Below, piece after piece: positions 47,368 to 55,449 of a stretch of 64,000 nucleotides of DNA (the stretch's first letter is position 1; every line of letters starts with the position of its first letter). The notes under the pieces are model-generated. The model did no database searches and had not been told where the DNA came from. It saw nothing but the letters and a program-made list of their open reading frames with translations. The translations under genes and the position numbers were made by a program. Source of the DNA: Providencia rettgeri (GTDB lineage Bacteria > Pseudomonadota > Gammaproteobacteria > Enterobacterales > Enterobacteriaceae); the NCBI GenBank assembly GCA_900455085.1, contig UGTZ01000001.1, forward strand, positions 4,184,501 to 4,248,500, in the 5' to 3' direction.

Positions 47368-48261
47368 ATGAGCCAGCAAAATACTACCAAAGGCGTGTTA
47401 TGTGCCTTAGGCGCCTATTTTATTTGGGGTGTCGCACCTATTTATTTTAAAAGCATCCAAGAAGTGCCTGCAGAAGAAATCCTGACTCATCGTATTATTT
47501 GGTCATTTTTCTTTATGATTTTATTATTAACCGTTTCACGCCATTGGAGTTATGTCCGCCAAGTACTGAAGCAACCAAAGAAAATATTAGTTCTTGGGGT
47601 AACGGCAACGACAATTGCATGTAACTGGTTAATTTATATTTGGGCAGTTAATAATGGTTATATGCTACAAGCTAGCTTAGGTTACTTTATTAACCCACTA
47701 GTTAACGTACTGTTTGGAATGCTATTTTTACAAGAACGTTTTCGCCGCATGCAGTGGATTGCTGTTGGCCTTGCGCTAACGGGTGTATTGATCCAGCTTT
47801 GGCAATTTGGCTCAGTGCCTGTGATTGGTCTAAGTTTGGCTGTTACATTTGCTACCTACGGTTTATTACGTAAAAAATTAGGGGTCGATGCACAAACAGG
47901 AATGACATTCGAAACACTTTGGCTACTTCCTGTCGGTATTATCTTCTTATTATTTTTTGCAGATAGTCCAACTAGCAATATGGCAATGAATGACTGGCAT
48001 TTGAATGCACTGCTGATTGCCGCAGGGGTAATTACTACGGTGCCACTGTTACTATTTACAGAGGCAGCTAACCACTTAAGGCTTTCGACTCTAGGCTTTT
48101 TCCAATATATGGGGCCAAGTATTATGTTCTTACTCGCCGTCTTTATGTACGGTGAAGTGATGACATCTGAATTGTTAGTCACCTTTGGCTTTATCTGGGT
48201 TGCATTAATTTTATTTACATTAGATGCTTTATATACCCAGCAAAAACTGAGAAGAAAATAA
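47368..48261 (+). CDS. rarD: RarD, EamA-type (DMT) permease
   Basis: A ten-TM drug/metabolite-superfamily transporter closely matching E. coli RarD (LGAYFIWGVAPIYFK, ASLGYFINPLVNVLFG, LSTLGFFQYMGPSIMFLLAV). The substrate is not firmly known; older work links it to chloramphenicol resistance. The start at 47368 (MSQQN) gives 297 residues (E. coli 296); an upstream in-frame extension of 29 codons is unconserved. It follows yigI by about 155 nt. Confidence 0.92.
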   Translation: MSQQNTTKGVLCALGAYFIWGVAPIYFKSIQEVPAEEILTHRIIWSFFFMILLLTVSRHWSYVRQVLKQPKKILVLGVTATTIACNWLIYIWAVNNGYMLQASLGYFINPLVNVLFGMLFLQERFRRMQWIAVGLALTGVLIQLWQFGSVPVIGLSLAVTFATYGLLRKKLGVDAQTGMTFETLWLLPVGIIFLLFFADSPTSNMAMNDWHLNALLIAAGVITTVPLLLFTEAANHLRLSTLGFFQYMGPSIMFLLAVFMYGEVMTSELLVTFGFIWVALILFTLDALYTQQKLRRK

Positions 48262-48316
48262 CGGATAACGGTTTTCAGAAACTCAGGTGACCGATAAATA
48301 GCGTTAATATTAAATG

Positions 48317-48349
48317 CCGACTCTCGTTTTATATTTTAAACGAAGTCGG
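48317..48349 (+). terminator. Probable terminator of rarD
   Basis: CCGACT-ct-CGTTT pairs with AAACG-a-AGTCGG; a short T-rich tail (GTTTCATT) follows. Confidence 0.65.
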
Positions 48350-48860
48350 TGTTTCATTATATGGAACTTGAATAGTAAGTTTAATTAATGCAAATAGGCT
48401 ATTTAATTTTATAGCCAATTCTTTGCCTGCCTCATAATAAATTAAGCTTAAATCAAATCTCGTTGTTCTTATCTATAATACCCATTGAGAAAAAATAAAT
48501 TTAACTATATAAAATCAATAAGTTAAACGAAAAAATTCACCTTGATTTTCTATCCATAATGGCTATTATTTAATTTATCTTAAATCCACTTCAATTAATA
48601 AACATATCCATCAAACAACTCTTTGAAATAAAAGTAGTTGTTTATTTTTTTCAATTAATGATTGCTTAATAGGGACTTGGTAATTATATTGTACGCCGCT
48701 TGTATTCACCCCAGCGGATGGTGATGGTCCGATTCATCACTGACGTTTCATTAAAGTGCGCACGATGACATTTCATTTTAAAAATGTCCTGGTGCGAGGT
48801 TTTCTGAAATTGAATACAGCCGGTTCTAAAATTTAATTTAATACAATCATGTAGCGTTAA
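48350..48860. other. Intergenic region between rarD and the ERIC pair
   Basis: About 510 bp, strongly AT-rich to 48680, then a less AT-rich stretch (48684-48860). The latter has a 70-codon minus-strand frame whose 5' end lies inside the ERIC repeat; its C-terminal part (KMKCHRAHFNETSVMNRTI) might be a decayed gene remnant, but I cannot assign it. Confidence 0.4.
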
Positions 48861-48985
48861 GACTCTAAATAATTCGAAAATACAACTAGGCGGCAAGCAA
48901 GGGAGTCGCTAGGAGCATACAAAAGTATGTGACTAGTGCGAGCGAGCAAAGCCAACGACGTTGTAATTCGAAGTATGACGAGTAC
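48861..48985 (+). repeat. ERIC (IRU) element, copy 1
   Basis: A 125-bp imperfect palindrome whose centre (AGGAGCATACAAAAGTATG then GTGACTAGTGCGAGCG) matches the ERIC core used for ERIC-PCR with scattered substitutions. ERICs are non-coding, mobilised elements of Enterobacterales that form long hairpins in RNA. Adjacent to a nearly identical second copy. Confidence 0.85.
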
Positions 48986-49110
48986 GACTCTAAATAATTC
49001 GAAAATACAACTAGGCGGCAAGCAAAGGAGTCGCTAGGAGCATACAAAAGTATGTGACTAGTGCGAGCGAGCAAAGCCAACGACGTTGTAATTCGAAGTA
49101 TGACGAGTAC
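48986..49110 (+). repeat. ERIC (IRU) element, copy 2, in direct tandem
   Basis: Same 125-bp unit, differing from copy 1 by one visible base (GGGAG versus AGGAG near 49026). It ends 80 bp before the downstream permease gene, so the hairpin would lie in or near that gene's leader. Confidence 0.85.
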
Positions 49111-49189
49111 GGCTGCATTTTAGGTTCACTCGGCCTGTGCATTCAGACAGAGTTAACGTTGTTTAAGGGCTTTTGGGAAGGGCTTAAAA

Positions 49190-50542
49190 ATGCAACAGAA
49201 TACCGTTCAAATGAAACGCGTACTGACCACACCTGCGTTAGTTTTTTTCGGGCTGGCTTATATGGTGCCACTCGGAATTTTCACCACCTATGGACAAGTA
49301 ACTGTATTAAGTGAAGGCCATCTGCCTGTCGCTTATTTAATTACATTAGCTGCCGTCTTTTTCACTGCCATGAGCTATTGCCGCATGACAAGCGCACTTC
49401 CGCTTTCAGGATCTGCTTATTCATACGTGCAAAAAACCTTTGGCGGCACACTCGGGTTTTTAGTGGGTTGGGCACAACTGCTCGATTACCTCTTTCTACC
49501 AATTATTAACTACATTGCAATTGGGATCTTTGTCCATGAAGCGTTCCCCGATATCCCAATGTATGTGATTATTTGCAGTACCATCACAATTGTTAGCATT
49601 ATGAATATTTTGGGAATTAAATTAGTTTCCTCAATGAATATGCTAATCATTTTAATGCAATTTGTATTTATCGCAGTGTTCCTATACTTGAGTTTTAAAA
49701 CTTCATTTGTATTGGATACTGATGCTTTATTGGCACCTATTACGGTAATGTCAGAACAAGTATCAGGGTTATTTGCAGGTGCAGCGGTACTCTGCTTAGC
49801 CTTCCTTGGCTTTGATGCGATCTCCACCATGGCAGAAGAAACCAAAGATGCACGTAGTGCGTTACCAAAAGCGATTCTATACACCGTGTTTATCGCAGGT
49901 ACGCTATTTGTCATCATTTCCTATGGTGCGCACTTGGTTTACCCGATGTGGCAAGATTTCATTCCTAACACAGATATTGCTAGCCTTGCGGTAATGAAAC
50001 AAGTTGGTGGTGCGATGATGGCTTCTAGCTTTATCACCGCTTATGTTATCGGTGTATTTGCCTCGGCAATGACCTCACAAGCCAGTATTGTGCGTATTTT
50101 CTATGCGATGGGCCGTGAAGGTGTGTTACCACGTTCGCTGTTTGCTTATCTGCATCCAAGACTCAATACACCGGTTTACTCGATTATTTTTGTTGCGCTA
50201 GCGTCACTGCTTTCATTAGTGCTTTCGCTCAGCATGGTCGCTTCAATGATCAGTTTTGGTGCCTTAATTGCGTTCACTTTTGTGAATTTATCGGTCATTA
50301 AACATTTTTATATTGACCGTAAAGCACCACTGGATAATACAAAAATTATCACTTGCCTGATTATGCCTTCTATTGGTGTTATCCTAACATTGTGGTTATG
50401 GACAAGTCTTGATAGCGAAGCCTTTAAAGTGGGTTTATGGTGGTTAGCTGCAGGTGCAATTTACTTAGCACTTCTGACCCATGGTTTTACTCGTCGTCCA
50501 CCTGCAATCTCTGACGATGAAACTGAAATGATTATTAACTAA
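49190..50542 (+). CDS. APC-family amino acid/polyamine permease (PuuP/PlaP-like)
   Basis: The 450-residue protein has about twelve TM helices. Segments LAYMVPLGIFTTYG, SGSAYSYVQK, GWAQLLDYLF, FLGFDAISTMAEETKD, RIFYAMGREGVLP and ALIAFTFVNLSVI resemble E. coli PlaP/PuuP putrescine importers, so an amine or amino acid substrate is likely. The neighbouring amidohydrolase in the same direction suggests uptake followed by hydrolysis of one compound (inference). GGAAGG precedes the ATG. Not in the core order of this region. Confidence 0.85.
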   Translation: MQQNTVQMKRVLTTPALVFFGLAYMVPLGIFTTYGQVTVLSEGHLPVAYLITLAAVFFTAMSYCRMTSALPLSGSAYSYVQKTFGGTLGFLVGWAQLLDYLFLPIINYIAIGIFVHEAFPDIPMYVIICSTITIVSIMNILGIKLVSSMNMLIILMQFVFIAVFLYLSFKTSFVLDTDALLAPITVMSEQVSGLFAGAAVLCLAFLGFDAISTMAEETKDARSALPKAILYTVFIAGTLFVIISYGAHLVYPMWQDFIPNTDIASLAVMKQVGGAMMASSFITAYVIGVFASAMTSQASIVRIFYAMGREGVLPRSLFAYLHPRLNTPVYSIIFVALASLLSLVLSLSMVASMISFGALIAFTFVNLSVIKHFYIDRKAPLDNTKIITCLIMPSIGVILTLWLWTSLDSEAFKVGLWWLAAGAIYLALLTHGFTRRPPAISDDETEMIIN

Positions 50543-50566
50543 GCATTTCAAGTCTTATAAATGATT

Positions 50567-50600
50567 ACGGGGGAGCACTTGCCTTCCCCGTTGTTTTTTT
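50567..50600 (+). terminator. Intrinsic terminator of the permease gene
   Basis: CGGGGGAG...CTTCCCCG stem followed by GTTGTTTTTTT. It separates the permease and amidohydrolase transcripts, or attenuates read-through between them. Confidence 0.88.
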
Positions 50601-50643
50601 AGCTCTGGTGCCACCAAAGCACCACTGATACAGACGGTTTACA

Positions 50644-52363
50644 ATGAATAATCAATTAGCTGACGTTATTTATTTTAACGGTTATATATATACTGCGGAT
50701 GATAAAAATCGCGTTGTCGATGCGGTTGCTGTTCGTGATGGTTACATTCTTGCCACAGGCACTTCTGATGAACTTCATCAGTATGTTGGCCCTGAAACAG
50801 AGAGTATCGATCTCGAAGGCAAAATGATGATGCCTGGTATCATTGATGGTCATATGCACCCTTTTTGGGGCGGTATTCAACTCTTCGGTTGTCATTTAAA
50901 TTATGAATCGTTAACTATCGAGCAAATTTTAGAGCGTGTACAAGATCACCTCGATAAAGACCCTCGTACCGGGGAAAATGATTGGCTCAAAGTCACTGCA
51001 TGGCTGCGCCAAGGTATGATCCCGGCGGGTGTTGATATGTATCGTGAAGATATGGACAAGCTCAATACAAAACGCCCTGTCGTATTATTTTCAAATGACT
51101 GCCATACATTGCTAGCCAATAGCCGTGCTCTCGAACTATTTGGTATCACTAAAGACACGCCTGAGCCACCTGATGGTAAAATTGGCAAATACGAGAACGG
51201 TGAGTTGAATGGCATCCTTGAAGATGCACCCCGCTATGCGTGCTGCCGATAGCATTCCTTCAATTCGTGACGACCAAGCAATTGAAGTTGCTGAATTAGT
51301 ACAGAAAGTACTTAACCAGCAAGGTGTGACTATGGTGATGGACGCCCGCGTTTCAGAACAACAGCTTGAAGCCTTTTCTCAATTACAGCAACGTGGTGAC
51401 CTTACGATCCGTTTCCAAGCTGCTCGTGAAATCACCCCCGATGAAACACCAGATGTTGCTTCAGTAGCGGCAGCCGTGGATAAAGCCGTTGCATTTGCCA
51501 AAAAATGGCACCAAGCTGATTGGACACCAACCCCAGGTATTGGCTTGAATAATATTAAAATGTTTGTTGATGGTGTCATGCAATTTCCAACAATGACAGC
51601 GTCGTTATTGCAGCCATACCGCATTAATCAAGGCACAGATGACACGCCTAATTGGGTAGAAACGGATAACTATGGTGATCTCTATTTCACAGCTGAAATT
51701 CTTGATGAATTAATGGAAAAAATTGCCGCAGCAGGCTATGACCCTCACTTGCATACTGTTGGTGAAGGTGCCGTTTCCCATCGTATTAGATGCGATTGAA
51801 AAAATGCGAGCAGCGCACCCAGAAAAAGATATTCGCCCAGGACTCGCTCACAATGAACTAGTCCATGCGGATGATTACGCCCGTTTTGCGCGCTTAAAAA
51901 CCATCCGCTTGTTTATCTTCCAGTGGGCAGCCCCAACTCCAGAGCTAGCGGCTTTTGAGAAAAAAATGCTCGGTGATGAACGTTTTGAGCAACTTGAACC
52001 CATCGCTAAATTTGTCGATGCTGGCGCGGTTGTTGCATTTGGTAGTGACTGGCCAATCGATGATTTCGATGAGTGGTATGATTTAAAAGTCGCAGCGACA
52101 CGCCGTGGCCGCGATATTAATGGCCAAAAGCACCGAGACTCGATAATGACCGAGATTTGACGGTAATTGAAGTTTTGCGCTCTGCAACCATTGACTCTGC
52201 TTATGCACAGCACCGTGAAGATGTACTCGGCTCATTAGAGGCTGGAAAATTTGCTGATATGATCGTGCTAGATCGCAATGTATTTGAGATCCCTGCTGAT
52301 GATATTGAAAATGTAAAAGTATTACGTACAATTATTGGTGGAAAAACTGTACATATTGCTTAA
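50644..52363 (+). CDS. YtcJ-like amidohydrolase (amidohydrolase_3 family; three frame breaks)
   Basis: A metal-dependent hydrolase of about 570 residues. The N-terminal composite barrel (DVIYFNGYIYTADD) leads to the metal motif GIIDGHMHPFWGG; NDCHTLLANSRAL, the internal DPHLHTVGEGA and GSDWPID are typical of the family. The C-terminus has the LEAGKFADMIVLDRN signature. Frame breaks lie at a C4 run (51229-51232, extra C after EDAP), within TTTCCC (51774-51779, one extra base) and at an A4 run (52126-52129, one A missing before PRLDNDRDL). All are corrected by single bases. The substrate is unknown. It may be a real pseudogene or a product of sequence error. Confidence 0.8.
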
Positions 52364-52390
52364 TTATTTATTTAGATAACTAATTAAATA

Positions 52391-52428
52391 AACACCCCAA
52401 AGATTCAATAATATCTTGGGGTGTTTTT
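52391..52428 (+). terminator. Strong terminator after the amidohydrolase gene
   Basis: AACACCCCAA...TTGGGGTGTT stem followed by a T-run. Confidence 0.9.
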
Positions 52429-52477
52429 AATTGGGCACTTAATTCCAAACCTGAATACTCACAATTAAATCGGGAAA

Positions 52478-52503
52478 TTACGAGGGAATAAACTCCCTCG
52501 TAA
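52478..52503 (-). terminator. 3' hairpin of the hok-like mRNA
   Basis: A perfect 10-bp stem (TTACGAGGGA / TCCCTCGTAA) with a 6-nt loop starts eight bases after the hok stop codon on the minus strand. It may terminate or cap the toxin mRNA. Confidence 0.55.
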
Positions 52504-52510
52504 AGCAACA

Positions 52511-52654
52511 TTATTCTTCGTAAGAAAACGTTGTTTGAACAACTGTATTTCCATGACTAATGACAATTAGGCAAAGCCTATCCCGCATTAATAGTGAAAT
52601 ACCGAACACGGTAATACACGCCGAAACAAACGCAATCACTGCGAACTTGCTCAT
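52511..52654 (-). CDS. hok: Hok/Gef-family type I toxin (47 aa)
   Basis: The ORF encodes 47 residues: MSKFAVIAFVSACITVFGI starts an N-terminal TM helix (about 4-23), then RDRLCLIVISHGNTVVQ with the family Cys at position 28, and a C-terminal FSYEE. This fits HokE and HokC (TM helix, xxLC motif, A-YE ending). Hok proteins insert in the inner membrane and depolarise it. An antisense RNA with its own promoter and terminator lies on the opposite strand over the mRNA leader. An extended -10 (TGCTATCAT, plus 52815-52823) and a 5' hairpin (52782-52804) fit a long, structured toxin mRNA. Confidence 0.87.
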   Translation of the reverse strand: MSKFAVIAFVSACITVFGISLLMRDRLCLIVISHGNTVVQTTFSYEE

Positions 52655-52659
52655 TTCCC

Positions 52660-52688
52660 TTGACCTCTTAATAGTTAAGAGGCACAAT
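52660..52688 (+). promoter_or_regulatory. Promoter of the Sok-like antisense RNA
   Basis: TTGACC-N17-CACAAT on the plus strand, beginning six bases upstream of the toxin start codon and firing away from the toxin gene, as in hok/sok loci. Confidence 0.7.
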
Positions 52689-52694
52689 CCTAAT

Positions 52695-52745
52695 TGTTCG
52701 GTTAGGTTTGGGCCTCGTTGGTTAATAATAACTAACGGGGCTTTT
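52695..52745 (+). ncRNA. sok: Sok-like antisense antitoxin RNA
   Basis: About 50 nt from the predicted start to a T4 tail, fully complementary to the toxin mRNA leader. Its 3' half is a 13-bp stem (52712-52724 with 52729-52741) followed by TTTT, an intrinsic terminator. Sok RNAs bind the leader and block translation and trigger RNase III decay. The ends are estimated from the promoter and terminator. Confidence 0.65.
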
Positions 52746-52982
52746 CCATTTCTAATCCAAACATTTTATCCAATATAATAAGCTTGAACCAGAAAGGCTC
52801 AAGCACCCGCCCAAATGATAGCAAACTTTTATATTTCACTCACGCTCAATTCCATTGGAATAAATAAAAATATAAATTTAATTATCTAATTATTAGTTCG
52901 TATAATATTAATTAATTTACATATTGATTTTATATATTGGTTTAAGAAAAAGGCTAAAAATCGGCTATCTTTAAAATAGCCC

Positions 52983-53011
52983 TTGCAAAAGAAAAAAGTT
53001 ACCGTTAGTAT
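52983..53011 (+). promoter_or_regulatory. Candidate promoter of the rtcB2-prfH operon
   Basis: TTGCAA-N17-TAGTAT, about 30 nt upstream of the leader Shine-Dalgarno. This resembles sigma-70; the sigma-54/RtcR control of the classic rtcBA operon was not evident, and no rtcR is nearby. Confidence 0.55.
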
Positions 53012-53055
53012 CCGCAGCGTTTTATATTCATCTACTAACTGCAAGGAGGTTTACC

Positions 53056-53100
53056 ATGACAACAATTAATCAAACTCTTTGCGGGCACTCTCAGAAATAG
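53056..53100 (+). CDS. 14-codon leader ORF with a perfect Shine-Dalgarno
   Basis: MTTINQTLCGHSQK followed by TAG. The upstream AAGGAGGT (53043-53050) is eight bases perfectly complementary to the 16S rRNA 3' tail, with a 5-nt spacer. Its stop codon lies inside a predicted hairpin. The next gene, rtcB2, begins 80 nt downstream. I know of no family for the peptide; the arrangement suggests a regulatory upstream ORF (inference). Confidence 0.6.
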   Translation: MTTINQTLCGHSQK

Positions 53101-53151
53101 TCACTCTCGTTAGTTAATCTATTTTCTTAAATTTGCCTGCTAATCACCTTA
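53081..53151 (+). promoter_or_regulatory. Structured leader of rtcB2-prfH with a 16S-tail-like segment
   Basis: The outer stem is GCGGGCA (53081-53087) with TGCCTGC (53134-53140). The inner stem is AGAAATAG (53093-53100) with CTATTTTCT (53119-53127). Immediately after comes ATCACCTTA (53143-53151), which resembles the 16S 3' end (ATCACCTCCTTA) and can pair with the leader Shine-Dalgarno with one mismatch. The pairings are read by eye. Confidence 0.45.
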
Positions 53152-53180
53152 TTTTTCAATTAAAAATGAGTTAATAGCTT

Positions 53181-54314
53181 ATGGGCAATACCTTACATAC
53201 TGTGGATCAGCAAGTCAGCTATATCGCCACAGAATCAACATGGATTGAAAGTAAAGCAATCCAACAATTACAAACAACCGCAAACTTACCTGATATGGTA
53301 TCCGTTGTCGGCATGCCTGACTTACATCCTGGTCGCGGCTATCCAATTGGTGCGGCATTTTTCTCAACCAAGCGCTTTTATCCTGCGCTAGTTGGTAATG
53401 ACATCGGTTGTGGAATGGCGCTGTTCCAAACTGATATTAAAAAATCGAAAGTTAACCTCGATAAACTCGAAAAACAACTTTTTGAAATGTCAGATCATGC
53501 GCCTCTATCTTGGCTTGAAGAACATGTCCCAGATAACATGCAATCACATGACTTTATGTCATCATTAAGTTCTATTGGTGGCGGGAATCATTTTGCTGAG
53601 TTTCAAGCCGTTGACGAAATATTAAACCCAGAATTATTCGATATGAGTGGTTTGAATAAACAACAATTACTGTTATTAGTTCACAGTGGCTCTCGTGGTT
53701 TAGGCCAATCAATCCTTCGTCAACATGTAGAAAATCATAGTCATGATGGGCTTATAGATAGCTCTCAAGATGCTAAAAATTACTTAGAAGCGCATCAGAA
53801 TGCCTTAGATTTTGCCCAACTAAATCGCCAAATGATCGGTTTACGTATGCTGCAACAAGTAAAATCAAAGGGAAAACTCGTACTCGATCTTAATCATAAC
53901 CTAGTTGAATACTGTAAAATCAATGGCATTGAAGGGTGGATACATCGAAAAGGCGCCACGCCATCAGATCGCGGGCTAGTTGTTATCCCTGGTTCTCGAG
54001 GTGATTACAGCTATCTGGTATCCCCACAGCCAAGTGAAGTTTGTCTGAATTCTCTTGCTCACGGAGCTGGCCGCAAGTGGATGCGAACTGAGTGTAAAGG
54101 GCGCTTATCTCATAAATATACACCGATTCAATTATCAAGAACGGCATTAGGCAGTCGTGTTATCTGTGCAAACAAACAATTGATTTACGAAGAAGCCCCA
54201 CAATCGTATAAATCCATTGATACTGTAATTGAAAGCATGGTGAATATTGGCATCATCCAAGTTGTTGCACGACTTAAGCCGGTTATCACCTATAAAACCA
54301 GTGGAGATTGCTAA
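53181..54314 (+). CDS. rtcB2: RtcB2-type RNA ligase
   Basis: RtcB ligases join 2',3'-cyclic phosphate and 5'-OH RNA ends through a GMP-histidine intermediate with Mn. The 377 residues contain PDLHPGRGYPIGAA, metal-site NDIGCGM, GGGNHF, HSGSRGLG, HRKGATPSD, IPGSRGDYSY and AHGAGRKW, whose His is the expected guanylylation site. It is followed by overlapping prfH, the pairing that defines the RtcB2-PrfH ribosome-repair system. Only a weak GAG lies ten bases upstream of its start codon, unlike the strong site of the leader ORF. Confidence 0.93.
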   Translation: MGNTLHTVDQQVSYIATESTWIESKAIQQLQTTANLPDMVSVVGMPDLHPGRGYPIGAAFFSTKRFYPALVGNDIGCGMALFQTDIKKSKVNLDKLEKQLFEMSDHAPLSWLEEHVPDNMQSHDFMSSLSSIGGGNHFAEFQAVDEILNPELFDMSGLNKQQLLLLVHSGSRGLGQSILRQHVENHSHDGLIDSSQDAKNYLEAHQNALDFAQLNRQMIGLRMLQQVKSKGKLVLDLNHNLVEYCKINGIEGWIHRKGATPSDRGLVVIPGSRGDYSYLVSPQPSEVCLNSLAHGAGRKWMRTECKGRLSHKYTPIQLSRTALGSRVICANKQLIYEEAPQSYKSIDTVIESMVNIGIIQVVARLKPVITYKTSGDC

Positions 54315-54925
54315 TGATATTGTTGCAATTTTCCGCTGCTCAGGGGCCTGAAGAATGCTGTATTGCTGTTGAAAAGGCCCTTGCCCGCTTTCTACAAGAA
54401 GCTAAAAAATATCATGTCGCTTATGACGTACTGGAGTCATTTCCCTCTAAAAAGGGGCTAAAATCCGCCTTAGTTTGCCTTGATGGTAAAGATACTGAAA
54501 GTTTAGCAAGTACTTGGTGTGGTACAATCCAATGGCAATGCCAAAGCCCTATTAGGCCGCGACATAAACGTAAAAATTGGTTTTTGAGTGTCACCCGTTT
54601 CTCTCCCATTAAACCAATTGAAGAGAGTGAAATTGAATTTGAGTTCACCAAAGCGCAAGGGGCCGGAGGGCAGCATGTTAATAAAACGTCCTCAGCGGTT
54701 AGAGCTAAGCATGCTGCTACGGGAATTACAGTTAAAGTTCAATCTGAACGCAGCCAACACGCAAATAAAAAACTCGCAAAACAGTTAATACAATGGAAGC
54801 TTGATGAGTATCAATCGAAACAATCAAATATATTAGATAAACAGCGCCATCAATCTCACTATCAAATTGAACGAGGAAATGCGACTATGACTTTTGTAGG
54901 AAATGAATTTAAACGATTAATATAA
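54314..54925 (+). CDS. prfH: PrfH, peptide chain release factor homologue
   Basis: A class-I release-factor-like protein of 203 residues with the catalytic GGQ in GAGGQHVNKTSSAVR but without the codon-reading domain of PrfA/PrfB. PrfH has been shown to recognise ribosomes with 16S rRNA cleaved in the decoding centre (as by colicin E3) and release the nascent peptide, so that RtcB2 can reseal the RNA. The start ATG overlaps the rtcB2 stop (TAATG) with GGAG seven bases upstream. The N-terminus MILLQFSAAQGPEECC matches E. coli PrfH. Confidence 0.94.
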   Translation: MILLQFSAAQGPEECCIAVEKALARFLQEAKKYHVAYDVLESFPSKKGLKSALVCLDGKDTESLASTWCGTIQWQCQSPIRPRHKRKNWFLSVTRFSPIKPIEESEIEFEFTKAQGAGGQHVNKTSSAVRAKHAATGITVKVQSERSQHANKKLAKQLIQWKLDEYQSKQSNILDKQRHQSHYQIERGNATMTFVGNEFKRLI

Positions 54926-54930
54926 AATTA

Positions 54931-54956
54931 GTGCCACTTCGAATTAGAGGTGGCAC
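54931..54956 (+). terminator. Hairpin after prfH
   Basis: GTGCCAC-t-TC / GA-g-GTGGCAC stem with an AT-rich tail (ATAATTTAAT), just after the stop. Confidence 0.65.
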
Positions 54957-55008
54957 ATAATTTAATCCAATATTAGACAATATTTAATGATTCGATTTCT
55001 AAAGTAGA

Positions 55009-55278
55009 TTATTTAAAATCATAAAGAATCGAATTATTCAATTTAGAGGAGTAGCAACCCACCTCAATAACCGAGCAATGGTCTTTTGGTACTGGGAAAT
55101 AATTTACACTTTGTATTAATGATGACATATCATTATTAGAATTAATCATCACGGTATCACCAATATTTTTTTCGCTTAATTCCTTCAAAGCTTTTTCTAA
55201 TTGGCGATTATACTCCGTTATACTAACACCTTGTTGAAATTGTTTAGAACCATAACCGAACTTATCAGTGCTGTTCAT
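55009..55278 (-). CDS. Hypothetical protein, 89 aa, AT-rich
   Basis: Begins MNSTDKFGYGSKQFQQGVSI and contains an amphipathic stretch (NRQLEKALKELSEKNIG) and a C-terminal hydrophobic/cysteine segment (HCSVIEVGCYSS). There is no signal peptide or TM helix. An AAGGAG ribosome site eight bases upstream supports translation. I recognise no family. Its low GC and position next to prfH and other unrecognised genes suggest a recently acquired islet. Confidence 0.6.
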   Translation of the reverse strand: MNSTDKFGYGSKQFQQGVSITEYNRQLEKALKELSEKNIGDTVMINSNNDMSSLIQSVNYFPVPKDHCSVIEVGCYSSKLNNSILYDFK

Positions 55279-55449
55279 TTATAAACTCCTTTTATATAAT
55301 TTAGTCACACAGCAGAAAATATAATTTAATATAAAAAACCAAAGTTCAAATAAAGTTAACATCAAGAAAAACAGAAAATCAAATAAATATATTAAAATAA
55401 CTATTATAAAATTTGTTATGTGTATAAATAATGAGAATACTTCTATCAG

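Noticed and set aside
48684..49080. Two minus-strand frames of 64-70 codons in and beside the ERIC repeats
   Set aside because: Their N-terminal parts are translated ERIC sequence; no ribosome sites and no recognisable family. At best a decayed remnant at the left end.
53166..53174. Two-codon ORF (ATG AGT TAA) just before rtcB2 as a second regulatory uORF
   Set aside because: No ribosome site and too short to distinguish from chance.
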